64,000 bases of DNA from Streptomyces sp. BK239 (GCF_004217285.1 NZ_SHKS01000002.1:434001-498000), one strand, 5' to 3'. Numbered from the stretch's first letter, positions 44,193 through 52,725 are shown. The notes: generated by a model not told the origin, from the letters alone. Program-made: numbers and translations.

Positions 44193-45452
44193 TCATGCCT
44201 CCCAAACGGCGGCGGCCGTACGGTCGTCCGCATGACCCTTGACCCGGATCTGGGTGTCGGCGAGGAAAGCGGCGAGCCCGGGCGGGGCGGGCTCGGACCA
44301 GCGTTCGACCAGGTGTGCGGGGAGAGCGGGCTCGTCGCGGAGCGGTTCCGCCAGACCGGCGGTGCACATGAGCAGCGTGTCACCCGGGCGGGCGACGGAG
44401 GCCCGGAAGCGGAAGGGCTCATAGGGGGGCGGCGGACCGTCGGCGGTCTCGGGGGCTGCCGGGACTCCGGGCACGCCGGGAGCCCCGGTAGGCCCGGGGG
44501 TTCCTGGGGCCGGCGGCGTCGCGGCTCGCGGGGAGCCGAAGCCGACGACCGCTTCGCCGGCGACCGCGCCGACCGCCGGTTCGATGTCCTGCCACCGGCC
44601 GTCCCGCAGCCGGAACAGCCCGCCGGGCCCGACACCGAAGAAGATGCGGGTACGGCACTCCGGGTCGGCCGGCAGCAGGAGGCAGCGCAGCCCGGCCGCG
44701 TACTCCTCCGCGCGCAGCCCCCGTTCGGCGGCGGCGGCGCGGAGCCGGCCGAGGCTGCGGTCGGTGAGGCGGTGCAGTCCCGACTTCAGGTCGCCGCGGC
44801 GGGCGGCCCTCAAGTCCTGCGCGAGCCGGACGTGACTGCGGCCGACCGCCTGCCCTATCCACCGGCACGCCTCGGCGGCCGCCCGGTGCGCCCCCGGCGT
44901 GGTCCGCGCCCCGGTCGCCATCGCGACCAGGACGAGGGCCTGGTCGCCGGCGCCGAAGCGGGCGGTGAGCATCGCGTCGCGGCGCGGCTCGCCCCGGTAC
45001 CGCGCGGAATCCCCCCGCACCGACGCCGCCCGCAGCGTGCACGTCCCGTACCGGGCCCCGTCCAGAACGGTGTCCGCGACCAGGTCGTCCAGCCCGTCGG
45101 GATCGGCGGCGGGCAGCGCGGTGGGCTCGGCGTCGTAGGTGGGCGGCCCGGAGCCGACGCGGGGCGGGGGCGCGGGCCGGGGCGCCACCGCCGGTTCCGC
45201 CGAGGGCGGAGGATCCGCGGACGGCGAGGGCTCCTGCGGCCCCGTCGCCCACCACTCCTCCGGCCGCGGCCCCGGCGACGGACGCTCGCCCTCCCCCGGG
45301 CCCGCGGAGTTCACCGTCTCCGCCGCCGAGGCGAAGCGGTCCTCCAGCGAGTCGGCGGAGGGCGCGGGGCCGGCGTCGCCGGTGGAGTCGTCGTACAACT
45401 GCCCCCACCAGTCGTCGTCGTGACCGGTGGGCCTTCCCCCCTGCTGGCTCAT
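44193..45452 (-). CDS. Degenerate PP2C-type phosphatase-like protein
   Basis: 419 aa from ATG at 45452 (MSQQGGRPTG). An acidic, Pro-rich N-terminal half (about 1-130) precedes a PP2C-like domain: ASVRGDSARYRGEPRRDAMLTARFG aligns with the RxxNEDA region, but the metal motif normally VADGMGG reads LVAMATGARTT, and late DDRTAAAV resembles the last Asp motif. Loss of the DG pair suggests little metal-dependent phosphatase activity. A Pro/Gly insertion (TPPAPGTPGPTGAPGVPGV) interrupts the domain. It may be a pseudophosphatase that binds phosphoproteins. Confidence 0.75.
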   Translation of the reverse strand: MSQQGGRPTGHDDDWWGQLYDDSTGDAGPAPSADSLEDRFASAAETVNSAGPGEGERPSPGPRPEEWWATGPQEPSPSADPPPSAEPAVAPRPAPPPRVGSGPPTYDAEPTALPAADPDGLDDLVADTVLDGARYGTCTLRAASVRGDSARYRGEPRRDAMLTARFGAGDQALVLVAMATGARTTPGAHRAAAEACRWIGQAVGRSHVRLAQDLRAARRGDLKSGLHRLTDRSLGRLRAAAAERGLRAEEYAAGLRCLLLPADPECRTRIFFGVGPGGLFRLRDGRWQDIEPAVGAVAGEAVVGFGSPRAATPPAPGTPGPTGAPGVPGVPAAPETADGPPPPYEPFRFRASVARPGDTLLMCTAGLAEPLRDEPALPAHLVERWSEPAPPGLAAFLADTQIRVKGHADDRTAAAVWEA

Positions 45453-45574
45453 GCCTCTGATTGTCACCGCAGGGGCCGCGCGGAAACGGGACATCGGGAA
45501 AACGCGCCCCGGACGGGGCTCGCCCCCGGCCGCGCCGGCCTGCGCGTCCGGTGGGCGTCCGGCAATCTGGCCAG

Positions 45575-46057
45575 ATGGAGGCGTGGGAACTCCTGCTGGT
45601 CGGGCTGGTCATCCTGTTCGGCCTGTGCGGGGTGCTGCTGCCGGGCGTGCCGGGCTCGTGGCTGGTGTGGGCCGGGGTCCTGTGGTGGGCGCTGAAGGAC
45701 CCCGAGCCGGTCGCCTGGGCGGTGCTGGTGGGTTCGACCGCCGTGCTCTTCCTGTCGCAGGTGGTGCGCTGGGCGCTGCCGCCCCGCCGGCTGCGGGTCA
45801 GCGAGGCCACCCGTCACATGGCGCTGTACGCGGGCACGGGCGCTTTCCTCGGCTTCTTCCTCGTCCCCGTGGTCGGCGCGATCGGGGGCTTCGTCGGCGG
45901 CGTCTACCTCGCCGAACGCCTGCGCCTCGGCAGCCCCGACGCCGCCCGGGCGTCGCTGCGGACGGTGATGCGCGCGGGCGGCACCAGCGTCCTCACCGAG
46001 CTGTTCACCTGCCTGCTGATCATGGGTGCGTGGATGGGCGCGGTGGTGTGGGGATGA
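45575..46057 (+). CDS. DUF456 membrane protein
   Basis: 160 aa from ATG at 45575. Four or so transmembrane segments (ELLLVGLVILFGLCGVLLPGVPGSWLVW; VAWAVLVGSTAVLFLSQVV; YAGTGAFLGFFLVPVVGAIGGFVGGVYLAE) and the LLPGVPGS motif identify DUF456. Role unknown. No ribosome-binding site is evident; CAATCT sits 6 bp before the ATG, so a leaderless transcript is possible. The last 38 bp overlap the convergent MGMT gene. Confidence 0.85.
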   Translation: MEAWELLLVGLVILFGLCGVLLPGVPGSWLVWAGVLWWALKDPEPVAWAVLVGSTAVLFLSQVVRWALPPRRLRVSEATRHMALYAGTGAFLGFFLVPVVGAIGGFVGGVYLAERLRLGSPDAARASLRTVMRAGGTSVLTELFTCLLIMGAWMGAVVWG

Positions 46058-46607
46058 CACCGGGCGCGGGAAGCGCCCGCTCGGGGACGGGAAGCGCCCG
46101 CTCGGGGGCCTCCGGCGCCCCCTGCGCAACCGGCAGCGCCCCCTCCAGCGTCAGCAGCCGCACCTTGCGGTCCAGGCCGCCCGCGTAGCCGGTCAGCGCG
46201 CCGTTCGCGCCGATGACGCGGTGGCAGGGGCGGACGATGAGCAGGGGGTTGGCCCCGATGGCCCCGCCGACGGCGCGGACGGCGGCCCGGGGCGCTCCGA
46301 CGCGGGCCGCGATCTCGCCGTACGTCGTCGTGGAGCCGTAGGGCACGGAGTCGAGCGCGGCCCACACCCGCGTCCGGAACGCGGTGCCCTCGGCCCGGAC
46401 CGTCAGCCGGAACTCCTTCAGGTCGGCCGCGAAGTAGGCGTCCAGCTGCTCCACGGCCGCACGGAACGGTCCCCGATCGCGCCGCCACCCCTCCTGGACG
46501 CTCCGCCCGCCCTTCTGGCCGGGCACGGACACCGACGTCAGCACGCCGTCGGGATCGGCGGTGAGCAGCAGCGGCCCGAGCGGGCTGTCGACGTCAGTCC
46601 AGAACAC
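46020..46607 (-). CDS. Methylated-DNA-protein cysteine methyltransferase (MGMT/Ogt)
   Basis: 195 aa from GTG at 46607, with GGAG 7 nt upstream. The acceptor Cys is in IVRPCHRVIGANG; the helix-turn-helix region FRTRVWAALDSVPYGSTTTYGEIAARVGAPRAAVRAVG is intact. It removes alkyl groups from O6-guanine in a suicide reaction. It overlaps the stop of the Ada-AlkA gene by 14 bp and is in the same operon. The C-terminal tail has a duplicated ERALP(V/A)P unit made by a 21-bp tandem repeat (46067-46108). Confidence 0.93.
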   Translation of the reverse strand: MFWTDVDSPLGPLLLTADPDGVLTSVSVPGQKGGRSVQEGWRRDRGPFRAAVEQLDAYFAADLKEFRLTVRAEGTAFRTRVWAALDSVPYGSTTTYGEIAARVGAPRAAVRAVGGAIGANPLLIVRPCHRVIGANGALTGYAGGLDRKVRLLTLEGALPVAQGAPEAPERALPVPERALPAPGVIPTPPRPSTHP

Positions 46608-48006
46608 GGTGTGTCTCCGTTTCCCCCGCGATACGCAGGTGGTGCAGGGCGTACGTCCGCCAGGGACGCCAGCTGTCGGGGACGCCGGCGCCGGGCGGCG
46701 CGACGTCGGGGTCGCCAAGGGCGCGAGCCCGGATCCGCGCCACGACAGCGGCGTCCAGGCCGGGCAGGGCGAGCAGCGCCGCCTGCGCGTCGTCGCGGTC
46801 GGCGCCCGCGTCCAGGCGTACGGCGCCGTCGGCGAGCGCGGTGGCGAGGGCTCCGAGCGGGCCGGGGCGCCCCGCCAGTGCCGCCGGTTCGGGGAAGAGG
46901 TGGGTGAGGGCGCCGCTGGGCGCGTCCAGGGTCTTGCCGTGCGCGCGGACCAGGCGTTCCGCCTCCGCGCGGCCCGTCAGCGCCCGCAGCGCGTACTCCT
47001 CCGGGTCGGCCGCGCCCGGCGCGCGTAGCCCGGGGCGGGCGGCGACGAGCGGGGCGAGCCGGGGGTCCGCGCCGAGCCGCCCGTCGACGGCGTACGGGTC
47101 GGCGTCGAGGTCGAACAGCCGGCGCAGCCGCTGCACGGCGGTGGTCAGGTCGCGTGGGTCGGTCAGCCGCAGCCGCGCGTCGAGCCAGCCGCCGGGGCGG
47201 ACGGCACCGCCGGGCGCGGAGCCGGTGCGCTCCTCGACGGCGGCGATCCCGGTGCCGTACGGCAGGCGCAGCGTCCGGCGGTACGTGCGCCCGCCCGCCG
47301 GGCCGCTCACCTCCTCGACGCCGGCGACGGCCTCCCGGGCCAGCAGGTCGAACACGGCACGCGCGTGATAGGGGCCCCGGTGGGCGAGCCGCAGCTCGAT
47401 CCCGGCGCCCGGGGCGGCCGTACGGCCCGTGCGGGGCGCGGCGGCCCGCAGCTCGGTGGGGTTCGCCGCGTACACGGCGCGGACGGTGTCGTTGAACTGG
47501 CGCACGCTCGCGAAGCCGGACGCGAAGGCGATCTCGGTGACCGGCATCGCGGTCGTCTGGAGCAGCACGCGCGCGGTGTGCGCGCGCTGCGCCCGGGCGA
47601 GCGCGACGGGACCGGCGCCGAGTTCGGCGGTGAGCTGCCGCTGCACCTGCCGGGCGCTGTAGCCGAGGCGGGCGGCGAGCCCGGCGACGCCCTCCCGGTC
47701 GACGACCCCGTCGCCGATCAGCCGCATGGCGCGGCCCACGACGTCGGCGCGCACGTTCCAGTCGGGCGAGCCGGGGCCGGCGTCGGGCCGGCACCGCCGG
47801 CAGGCCCGGAAGCCCGAGCCCTGCGCGGCGGCGGCCGTCGCGAAGAAGCGCACGTTGCGCCGCTTCGGCGTCACGGCGGGGCAGCTGGGCCGGCAGTAGA
47901 CCCCGGTCGTCGCGACGGCGAAGAAGAAGGCGCCGTCGAAACGGGCGTCCCGGCTGCGGACGGCCTCGTACCGGGTGTCCTGGTCGGGGGTGTCCTCATG
48001 CGTCAC
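46594..48006 (-). CDS. Ada-AlkA fusion: alkylation-response regulator and DNA glycosylase
   Basis: 470 aa from GTG at 48006. The Ada N-terminal zinc domain has all four Cys (GVYCRPSC with C38 and C42; FRACRRC with C69 and C72). C38 takes methyl from phosphotriesters. An AraC-type DNA-binding domain (about 85-190) and an AlkA domain follow, the usual actinobacterial fusion. In the AlkA helix-hairpin-helix (LLALPGLDAAVVARIRARALGDPD) the sequence then jumps to SWRPWRTYALHHL. The segment that normally carries the catalytic Asp and one helix seems missing, so glycosylase activity is doubtful. Confidence 0.88.
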   Translation of the reverse strand: MTHEDTPDQDTRYEAVRSRDARFDGAFFFAVATTGVYCRPSCPAVTPKRRNVRFFATAAAAQGSGFRACRRCRPDAGPGSPDWNVRADVVGRAMRLIGDGVVDREGVAGLAARLGYSARQVQRQLTAELGAGPVALARAQRAHTARVLLQTTAMPVTEIAFASGFASVRQFNDTVRAVYAANPTELRAAAPRTGRTAAPGAGIELRLAHRGPYHARAVFDLLAREAVAGVEEVSGPAGGRTYRRTLRLPYGTGIAAVEERTGSAPGGAVRPGGWLDARLRLTDPRDLTTAVQRLRRLFDLDADPYAVDGRLGADPRLAPLVAARPGLRAPGAADPEEYALRALTGRAEAERLVRAHGKTLDAPSGALTHLFPEPAALAGRPGPLGALATALADGAVRLDAGADRDDAQAALLALPGLDAAVVARIRARALGDPDVAPPGAGVPDSWRPWRTYALHHLRIAGETETHRVLD

Positions 48007-48080
48007 GGGTCCCAGTCTTGGCCCGTGACGCACGTGCCCGCCAGCGGGAATCGGACATGGCGTTCAGTGATCCCCGTGAC

Positions 48081-49187
48081 TCACCACTCCCCGCGCTTGG
48101 CGCGCGCGGCCGCGCGCCCCGTCGCCTGCCTGCGCTTCCACTCCTTGCGCTGGCCGGCCCGGGAGCGGGCGTCGGACTTGGCGACGATCCACTGGTTCTC
48201 CCGGACCAGCTTGCGGTAGCTGTCCAGCCGTCGGACGGACAGTTCGCCGCTGTCGACGGCGGCGAGCACCGCGCACCCGGGCTCGGCCTGGTGCGCGCAG
48301 TCCTGGAACCGGCAGCGCGGGGCGAGCTCCTCGATCTCGGAGAAGACCTGCCCCACCCCGTGCCCGGCGTCCCACAGCCCGACGCCGCGCAGTCCCGGCG
48401 TGTCGATCAGGACCCCGCCGCCGGGCAGGGGCAGCAGGTTGCGGGTCGTGGTGGTGTGCCGGCCCTTGCCGTCCATATCGCGCGTGGCCTGCACGTCCAT
48501 GACGTCCTCGCCGGTGAGCGCGTTGGCGAGCGTCGACTTGCCCGCGCCGGAGGCGCCGAGCAGCACGGAGGTGCCCCGGCCGAGGAGAGCGGCCAGCGCG
48601 TCGACGCCCTCCCCCTCACGCGCGCTGACGGTGAGCACGGGCACCCCGGGGGCGCTGCGGACGACGTCCTCGACGAGGTGCGCGAGGACGTCCGCGTCCG
48701 GCACGAGGTCGGCCTTGGTGAGCACGACGACGGGCTGTGCGCCGGACTCCCAGGCCAGCGCCAGGAACCGTTCGACCCGGCCGAGGTCCAGTTCGACCGC
48801 CAGTGACAGGGCGACGACGGCGTGGTCGACGTTGGCGGCGAGGATCTGCCCCTCGGACCGCTTGGAGGAGGTGGACCGCACGAAGGCGGTGCGGCGCGGC
48901 AGGTACGCGCGCGCGTAGCGGGGGTTTCCGCCGGGATCGACGGCGACCCAGTCGCCGGTGCAGACCACCCGCAGGGGGTCGTGCGGGGTGACGAAGGCGG
49001 TGTCCGCTCGGAGGACGCCGGCGCCGGTGACGACGTCGCACTGCCCGCGGTCGACCCGTACGACCCGGCCGGGCACGAGGCCCTGCTCGGCGTACGGGAC
49101 GAACTGCGCCTGCCAGTCCTCGTCCCAGCCGTACGGAAGGAGAGGGTGCGACGAAGCGGAAGAAGCCGAAGAAGAAGAGGAACTCAA
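48081..49187 (-). CDS. rsgA: Ribosome small-subunit-dependent GTPase A
   Basis: 368 aa from TTG at 49187, which has AAGGG 8 nt upstream and opens the Ser-rich leader before HPLLPYGWDEDW. The circularly permuted GTPase motifs appear in the RsgA order: G4 VLTKADLV, G5 VSA, G1 LLGASGAGKSTLANAL, G3 DTPGLRGVGLWD. The C-terminal zinc knuckle is CRFQDCAHQAEPGC. An N-terminal OB fold precedes them. It helps mature the 30S subunit. A basic C-terminal tail (RKEWKRRQATGRAAARAKRGEW) could bind rRNA. Confidence 0.93.
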   Translation of the reverse strand: MSSSSSSASSASSHPLLPYGWDEDWQAQFVPYAEQGLVPGRVVRVDRGQCDVVTGAGVLRADTAFVTPHDPLRVVCTGDWVAVDPGGNPRYARAYLPRRTAFVRSTSSKRSEGQILAANVDHAVVALSLAVELDLGRVERFLALAWESGAQPVVVLTKADLVPDADVLAHLVEDVVRSAPGVPVLTVSAREGEGVDALAALLGRGTSVLLGASGAGKSTLANALTGEDVMDVQATRDMDGKGRHTTTTRNLLPLPGGGVLIDTPGLRGVGLWDAGHGVGQVFSEIEELAPRCRFQDCAHQAEPGCAVLAAVDSGELSVRRLDSYRKLVRENQWIVAKSDARSRAGQRKEWKRRQATGRAAARAKRGEW

Positions 49188-49243
49188 GGGGAACCCTTCA
49201 CAGGGCGGCCCCGGCACTGCGCACGCGTGCGCCGTGAGAAAGG

Positions 49244-49315
49244 TCAGCCGGAGGCCACGGAGGTGGAGTGAACGGACTTCTGATCGCGGGCAACGCCCGT
49301 CGTGAAGACAGTCAT
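49244..49315 (-). CDS. Possible 23-aa leader peptide upstream of rsgA
   Basis: ATG at 49315 follows GGGAGG (9 nt) and encodes MTVFTTGVARDQ, then KSVHSTSVASG, ending 56 bp before the rsgA start. The strong ribosome-binding site in an otherwise empty leader is the main support. It may be a translated upstream frame that regulates rsgA, or a short independent protein. Confidence 0.45.
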   Translation of the reverse strand: MTVFTTGVARDQKSVHSTSVASG

Positions 49316-49620
49316 CGGTCAACACCTCCCGTTTCTCACCTGCCGAACGACGGCGGCCGCCGGCCACCGCCTGAAGCGGAACTCAGCCTAGACACGGCCG
49401 CATTCCGGCACCACCGGTTTTCTCCCGCCGGCCGCATACCTGAAGAAGGCCCGTGCGTGCCCCGGCGAGAGCCTCGCCTGTGACGATCCGACCCGGCGTT
49501 CGGGCGTGCTGCCGTACTGGGCCGGACCAACGGGGGCAGGGCCCCTCGGCGGGCGGACGGTTTGGTCGTCCGGGGTGGCGAGGGGCCCTGCTGTCGTGCG
49601 TGTGCGTCGGCTGCGACGGG
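49316..49620. other. Gene-free stretch between rsgA leader and DUF805
   Basis: About 300 bp with no supported gene. It contains the rsgA promoter region and, at the right end, the terminator hairpin of the DUF805 gene. I see nothing else in it. Confidence 0.4.
49536..49591 (-). terminator. Large terminator hairpin after DUF805 gene
   Basis: Outer 13-bp perfect stem (gcagggcccctcg / cgaggggccctgc) with a further inner stem (ggacg / cgtcc), 30 bp after the DUF805 stop on the minus strand. Confidence 0.8.
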
Positions 49621-49974
49621 TCAGAAGGCGTCGGCCGTCTTCGGGTCGGGGCCGTACTCGTTGGGGCCGCGCTTGCCCTCGCTGGCGAGGAACACGATCA
49701 GGACGATCGCGCCGATCAGCGGGACGAGGGCGATGAACAGCCACCAGCCGGACCTGTCGGTGTCGTGCAGCCGGCGGATCGCGACGCCCAGGGAGGGCAG
49801 CAGGACGGCGAGGGAGTAGATGATGCCGAGGATGCTCGACCCGATCACCGCGTCGATGATCGCCAGCACGATGCTGACGATCACGCTGAACAGGGTGAAC
49901 ATCCAGTATTCCTGCCGACGCGCACGTCCGCCGAACACCGCGTACTTCTTCAGTACGTCCACGTACCAGTGCAT
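49621..49974 (-). CDS. DUF805 membrane protein
   Basis: 117 aa. The start MHWYVDVLKKYAVFGGRARRQEYWMF is the classic DUF805 opening, followed by four membrane segments and the loop RRLHDTDRSGWW. Function unknown; widely distributed small inner-membrane protein. It is monocistronic with a strong terminator. Confidence 0.92.
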   Translation of the reverse strand: MHWYVDVLKKYAVFGGRARRQEYWMFTLFSVIVSIVLAIIDAVIGSSILGIIYSLAVLLPSLGVAIRRLHDTDRSGWWLFIALVPLIGAIVLIVFLASEGKRGPNEYGPDPKTADAF

Positions 49975-50206
49975 TGCTCGTCCCCCCAGGAGAAGTCCTC
50001 TGTGTGATCTCCAGCAGATCAGGCCAGTTGGCCGGAATCCAGAGTTCTTGGCGTGTGCTGGTCAACCTGTTATACGGCCGCAGCGCTACGGTTACCAGGC
50101 GTGAGGACGTGATCGACTGCTCCACGGCGCCGATCCCGCCGTAAGATCTCTCGGCAGCACACCCGTGGGCCGTGGGCGGCCCGATCGAGAGGCCTTGGGG
50201 GTACGC

Positions 50207-50572
50207 GTGGCAGACGCCCATGGAGCGGACGTTCCGCAGAGGCTGTCCGTGTCCCGCAGCACCGTGGACGGCGTCGACGTCGTCAGCCCGCGCGGTGAGA
50301 TCGACCATGACACCGGCCGTCTTTTCCGCGCGGCCCTGGAGGCCACCGACGGCTGGGGCGGCGGCCGGATGGTCGTCGATCTGAGCGAGGTGACCTTCAT
50401 GGACTCCACCGGGGTGAACGTCCTGGTCACCGCCCATCACGCGGCCCTGGCGGGCGGCGGGCGGCTGCGGCTCGCCGTGCCCCGGGGGCCGGTGCTGCGG
50501 GTGCTGGAGCTCGTCGGCCTGGACGGCGTCATCGCCATCTGCCCGACGGTCGAAGAGGCGCTGGCCGACTGA
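50207..50572 (+). CDS. STAS-domain anti-sigma factor antagonist
   Basis: 121 aa from GTG at 50207, with GGGGG upstream. A single STAS domain: VDVVSPRGEIDHDTGRLFRAAL, then VVDLSEVTFMDSTGVNVLVTAH, where the DST motif holds the regulatory phosphorylatable Ser. It probably sequesters an anti-sigma kinase of the HATPase type. It precedes a second STAS protein and a MEDS-ATPase protein in the same direction. Confidence 0.92.
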   Translation: MADAHGADVPQRLSVSRSTVDGVDVVSPRGEIDHDTGRLFRAALEATDGWGGGRMVVDLSEVTFMDSTGVNVLVTAHHAALAGGGRLRLAVPRGPVLRVLELVGLDGVIAICPTVEEALAD

Positions 50573-50749
50573 GCCGGAGCGGACGGCGGGCGGGTGCGGA
50601 CCGGGGGCGGTTCCCGGCGGGGGAAGCTCTCGAACGGGCGGCCGGGCGCGGTAGGCTGCCTGGCCGGAAAGGCCATCACTCGTCCGTGCCGCGTTCGACC
50701 GGGCCGGGCGGTCGCGGCGAGACGCCGAGGGAGCCTGAGAGGAACGAGT

Positions 50750-51103
50750 GTGGATGCGGCACACGAGATGGGGGAACCCGCACTGGTGCAAAGCGGGACC
50801 GTGCTGGAGGTGAGTCCGTTGTCCGGTCGTCCCGGGATATGTGTCAGTGGCGAGATCAGTGTCGCGACCCGTCCCTCCTGGGAAGGCGCCCTGGCCGAGT
50901 TGGCCCGGCGCCACACTGACGTGTCCTACGTGGAGCTGTCGGGTGTGGGTTTCGTCGACGTCGCCGGGGTCTCCGCGCTCGCCCGCACGGCCATGAACCT
51001 GCCTGCCGGCCGGGTCGTGGTCGAGAGCCCGCCGCCGCAGGTGCCGCGGGTGCTGAACCTGTTCTGGCCGAGTCTCGGCGGGATCGAGGTGACGCCGCGA
51101 TGA
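50750..51103 (+). CDS. Second STAS-domain protein
   Basis: 117 aa from GTG at 50750, with AGAGGA upstream. STAS pattern: GICVSGEISVATRPSWEGALAEL then SYVELSGVGFVDVAGVSALARTA. The usual D-S-(T/S) motif reads D-V-A, so the phosphorylatable Ser is absent. The protein may be constitutively in one state or bind a different partner. The stop overlaps the next start (ATGA). Confidence 0.85.
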   Translation: MDAAHEMGEPALVQSGTVLEVSPLSGRPGICVSGEISVATRPSWEGALAELARRHTDVSYVELSGVGFVDVAGVSALARTAMNLPAGRVVVESPPPQVPRVLNLFWPSLGGIEVTPR

Positions 51104-52029
51104 GCTCTGTGGCCGTGGAGGAGGTGTTCGCGCACCCCGCGCTGTTCTACAGCAGCGAGCACGAGTACGTGCGGGAGACGGTGTCCTTCGTACGGGAGGG
51201 CCTGGCCGCCGGCGAGCCGGTCGCCGTGGCGGTGCCCGGACCCAACCTGGAGCTGATCCGGGCCGGACTGGGCACGGACGCCGGGGACGTGCGGCTCCTG
51301 GACATGACGGAGGCCGGCCGCAATCCCGGACGGATCATCCCGCGCGTCCTCAGGGGCTTCGCCGACGCCCACCCCGAGCGGCGGGTACGCATCATCGGGG
51401 AGCCCATCTGGGCCGGGCGCAGCGCGGTGGAGTACCCGGCGTGCGCGCAGCACGAGGCGTTGATCAACGCGGCCTTCACGGGGCGCGCGGTGACGATCCT
51501 CTGCCCGTACGACGAGGCCGGGCTGGACGCCGACGTGCTGGCCGACGCGCGTGTCACCCACCCGACGGTCATCGCCGGGGGCAGTGAGGACGTCAGCGAG
51601 TCCTACGACTGGCGGTCCGTCGTCGAACGCTACAACGAGGCGCTGGTCCCGGCGCCGGACGCCGCCGCCTTCGCCTACGGCGCTCAGGAGCTGCCGGACG
51701 TGCGCCACTTCGCGGCCGGCGAGGCGGCGCGGCTGGGTCTCGCCGGGCAACGGCTGCAGGACGCGGAGCTGGCGGTCGCGGAGCTGACCACCAACAGCGT
51801 CGTCCACGGCGGCGGAGCGGGGACGCTGCGGATCTGGGCCGAGGCGGGACAGGTCGTGTGCGAGGTCCGCGACGGGGGCCGGCTGATCGACCCGCTGGCT
51901 GGTCGCAGGCCCCCGGAGCGTGGGCAGATCGGCGGCCGGGGCCTGATGCTGGTGCACTACGTCGCGGATCTGGTCCGCGTGCACACCTCCGACGAGGGCA
52001 TGACGATCCGCTTCTACCTCGGCATGTGA
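51100..52029 (+). CDS. MEDS-domain sensor with HATPase anti-sigma domain
   Basis: 309 aa from ATG at 51100. The N-terminal MEDS domain (HPALFYSSEHEYVRETVSFVREGLAAGEPVAVAVPG, GEPIWAGRS) covers about residues 10-190 and is thought to sense small molecules such as methanogen- or DcmR-type ligands. The C-terminal HATPase_c has AELTTNSVVHGG (N box), VCEVRDGG and GGRGLMLVHYVAD. It is probably an RsbW-like regulator whose activity is tuned by MEDS binding, working with the STAS protein encoded immediately upstream. Confidence 0.9.
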   Translation: MSSVAVEEVFAHPALFYSSEHEYVRETVSFVREGLAAGEPVAVAVPGPNLELIRAGLGTDAGDVRLLDMTEAGRNPGRIIPRVLRGFADAHPERRVRIIGEPIWAGRSAVEYPACAQHEALINAAFTGRAVTILCPYDEAGLDADVLADARVTHPTVIAGGSEDVSESYDWRSVVERYNEALVPAPDAAAFAYGAQELPDVRHFAAGEAARLGLAGQRLQDAELAVAELTTNSVVHGGGAGTLRIWAEAGQVVCEVRDGGRLIDPLAGRRPPERGQIGGRGLMLVHYVADLVRVHTSDEGMTIRFYLGM

Positions 52030-52725
52030 GACGACGAGCCGCGCGCCCCGGCGGCGGGTCCGGACGCCGGCCCGGGGCGGCGAGGACGTGACCGCGAGGG
52101 GGGCGGCACGGCCCCGAGACCGGGGCGGTGCCTCCCCGGCTGCGCGACAGTCGCGCCGAACCCGCGGCCGGGCGTCCCCATCGGCGCGCCCCGGCCGAGA
52201 GCCCCCCGCCGCTGCCGGCCTCCGGCGCGCGAACCCGCGGTGAGCCCACCCGAAGCAGCACGCCGCCGGCGGCGGCCGCAGCCTCACGTCCCGGGCAGCA
52301 AGGAAGCGGCTGCGCCCCGCCGGTGGCACGCCCCCGGCCGAGAGCCCCCGCCGCTACCGGCCTTAGGCGCGCGAACCCGCGATGTGCGCACCCCAAGCAG
52401 CGCCCCCGGCGGCAGCCGCAACCCACGCAGCCCACCCCCGGTGGCGGCCGCAAGCGAACATCCCCGGCCGCAAGGACGCGCTGCGCGTCCCCCGCGGCAT
52501 GCCGCCGCCCTCAGCGCCGTAACGGCGCGTCCCCGCCAGTGCGCCCTCCCGTGCGCCGTGCGCGGCGTGTGGCGTAAGCGGCCTGGCGTGGCGCGCAACT
52601 GACGGTCAGTCACACCTGCCCGGTATACGCGCTTCGTGTGCTTAGCATCGTCGTGCCTGCCGTCCCGCAGGCTCCGGCCCGCGGTGGCCGCAGACGTCCC
52701 TGAACACACCGGGAGCCGAGCCCCC
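52030..52725. other. Gene-free region upstream of phoD-type gene
   Basis: 696 bp with no convincing gene; all long frames have Arg/Pro/Ala-rich low-complexity translations. It contains an imperfect tandem repeat of 143-bp period (52191-52480). Near the right end a lower-GC segment (about 52600-52660, with GTATACGCG and TTAGCATCG) probably holds the promoter of the phosphatase gene. Confidence 0.5.
52191..52480. repeat. Two imperfect 143-bp tandem repeat units
   Basis: Both units start ccggccgagagcccc (52191 and 52334) and share ggcgcgcgaacccgcg, then gcagc and ggc(g/a)gccgca blocks in the same order. Divergence is scattered single changes and small indels. No coding frame is kept through both copies. 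Confidence 0.75.

Noticed and set aside
52128..52577. 149-codon plus-strand frame over the 143-bp repeats
   Set aside because: Low-complexity Arg/Pro/Ala translation, no ribosome-binding site and the frame is not kept between repeat units.
52600..52725. PHO box upstream of the PhoD-type gene
   Set aside because: No GTTCACC-like direct repeats were found, although such regulation would be expected.
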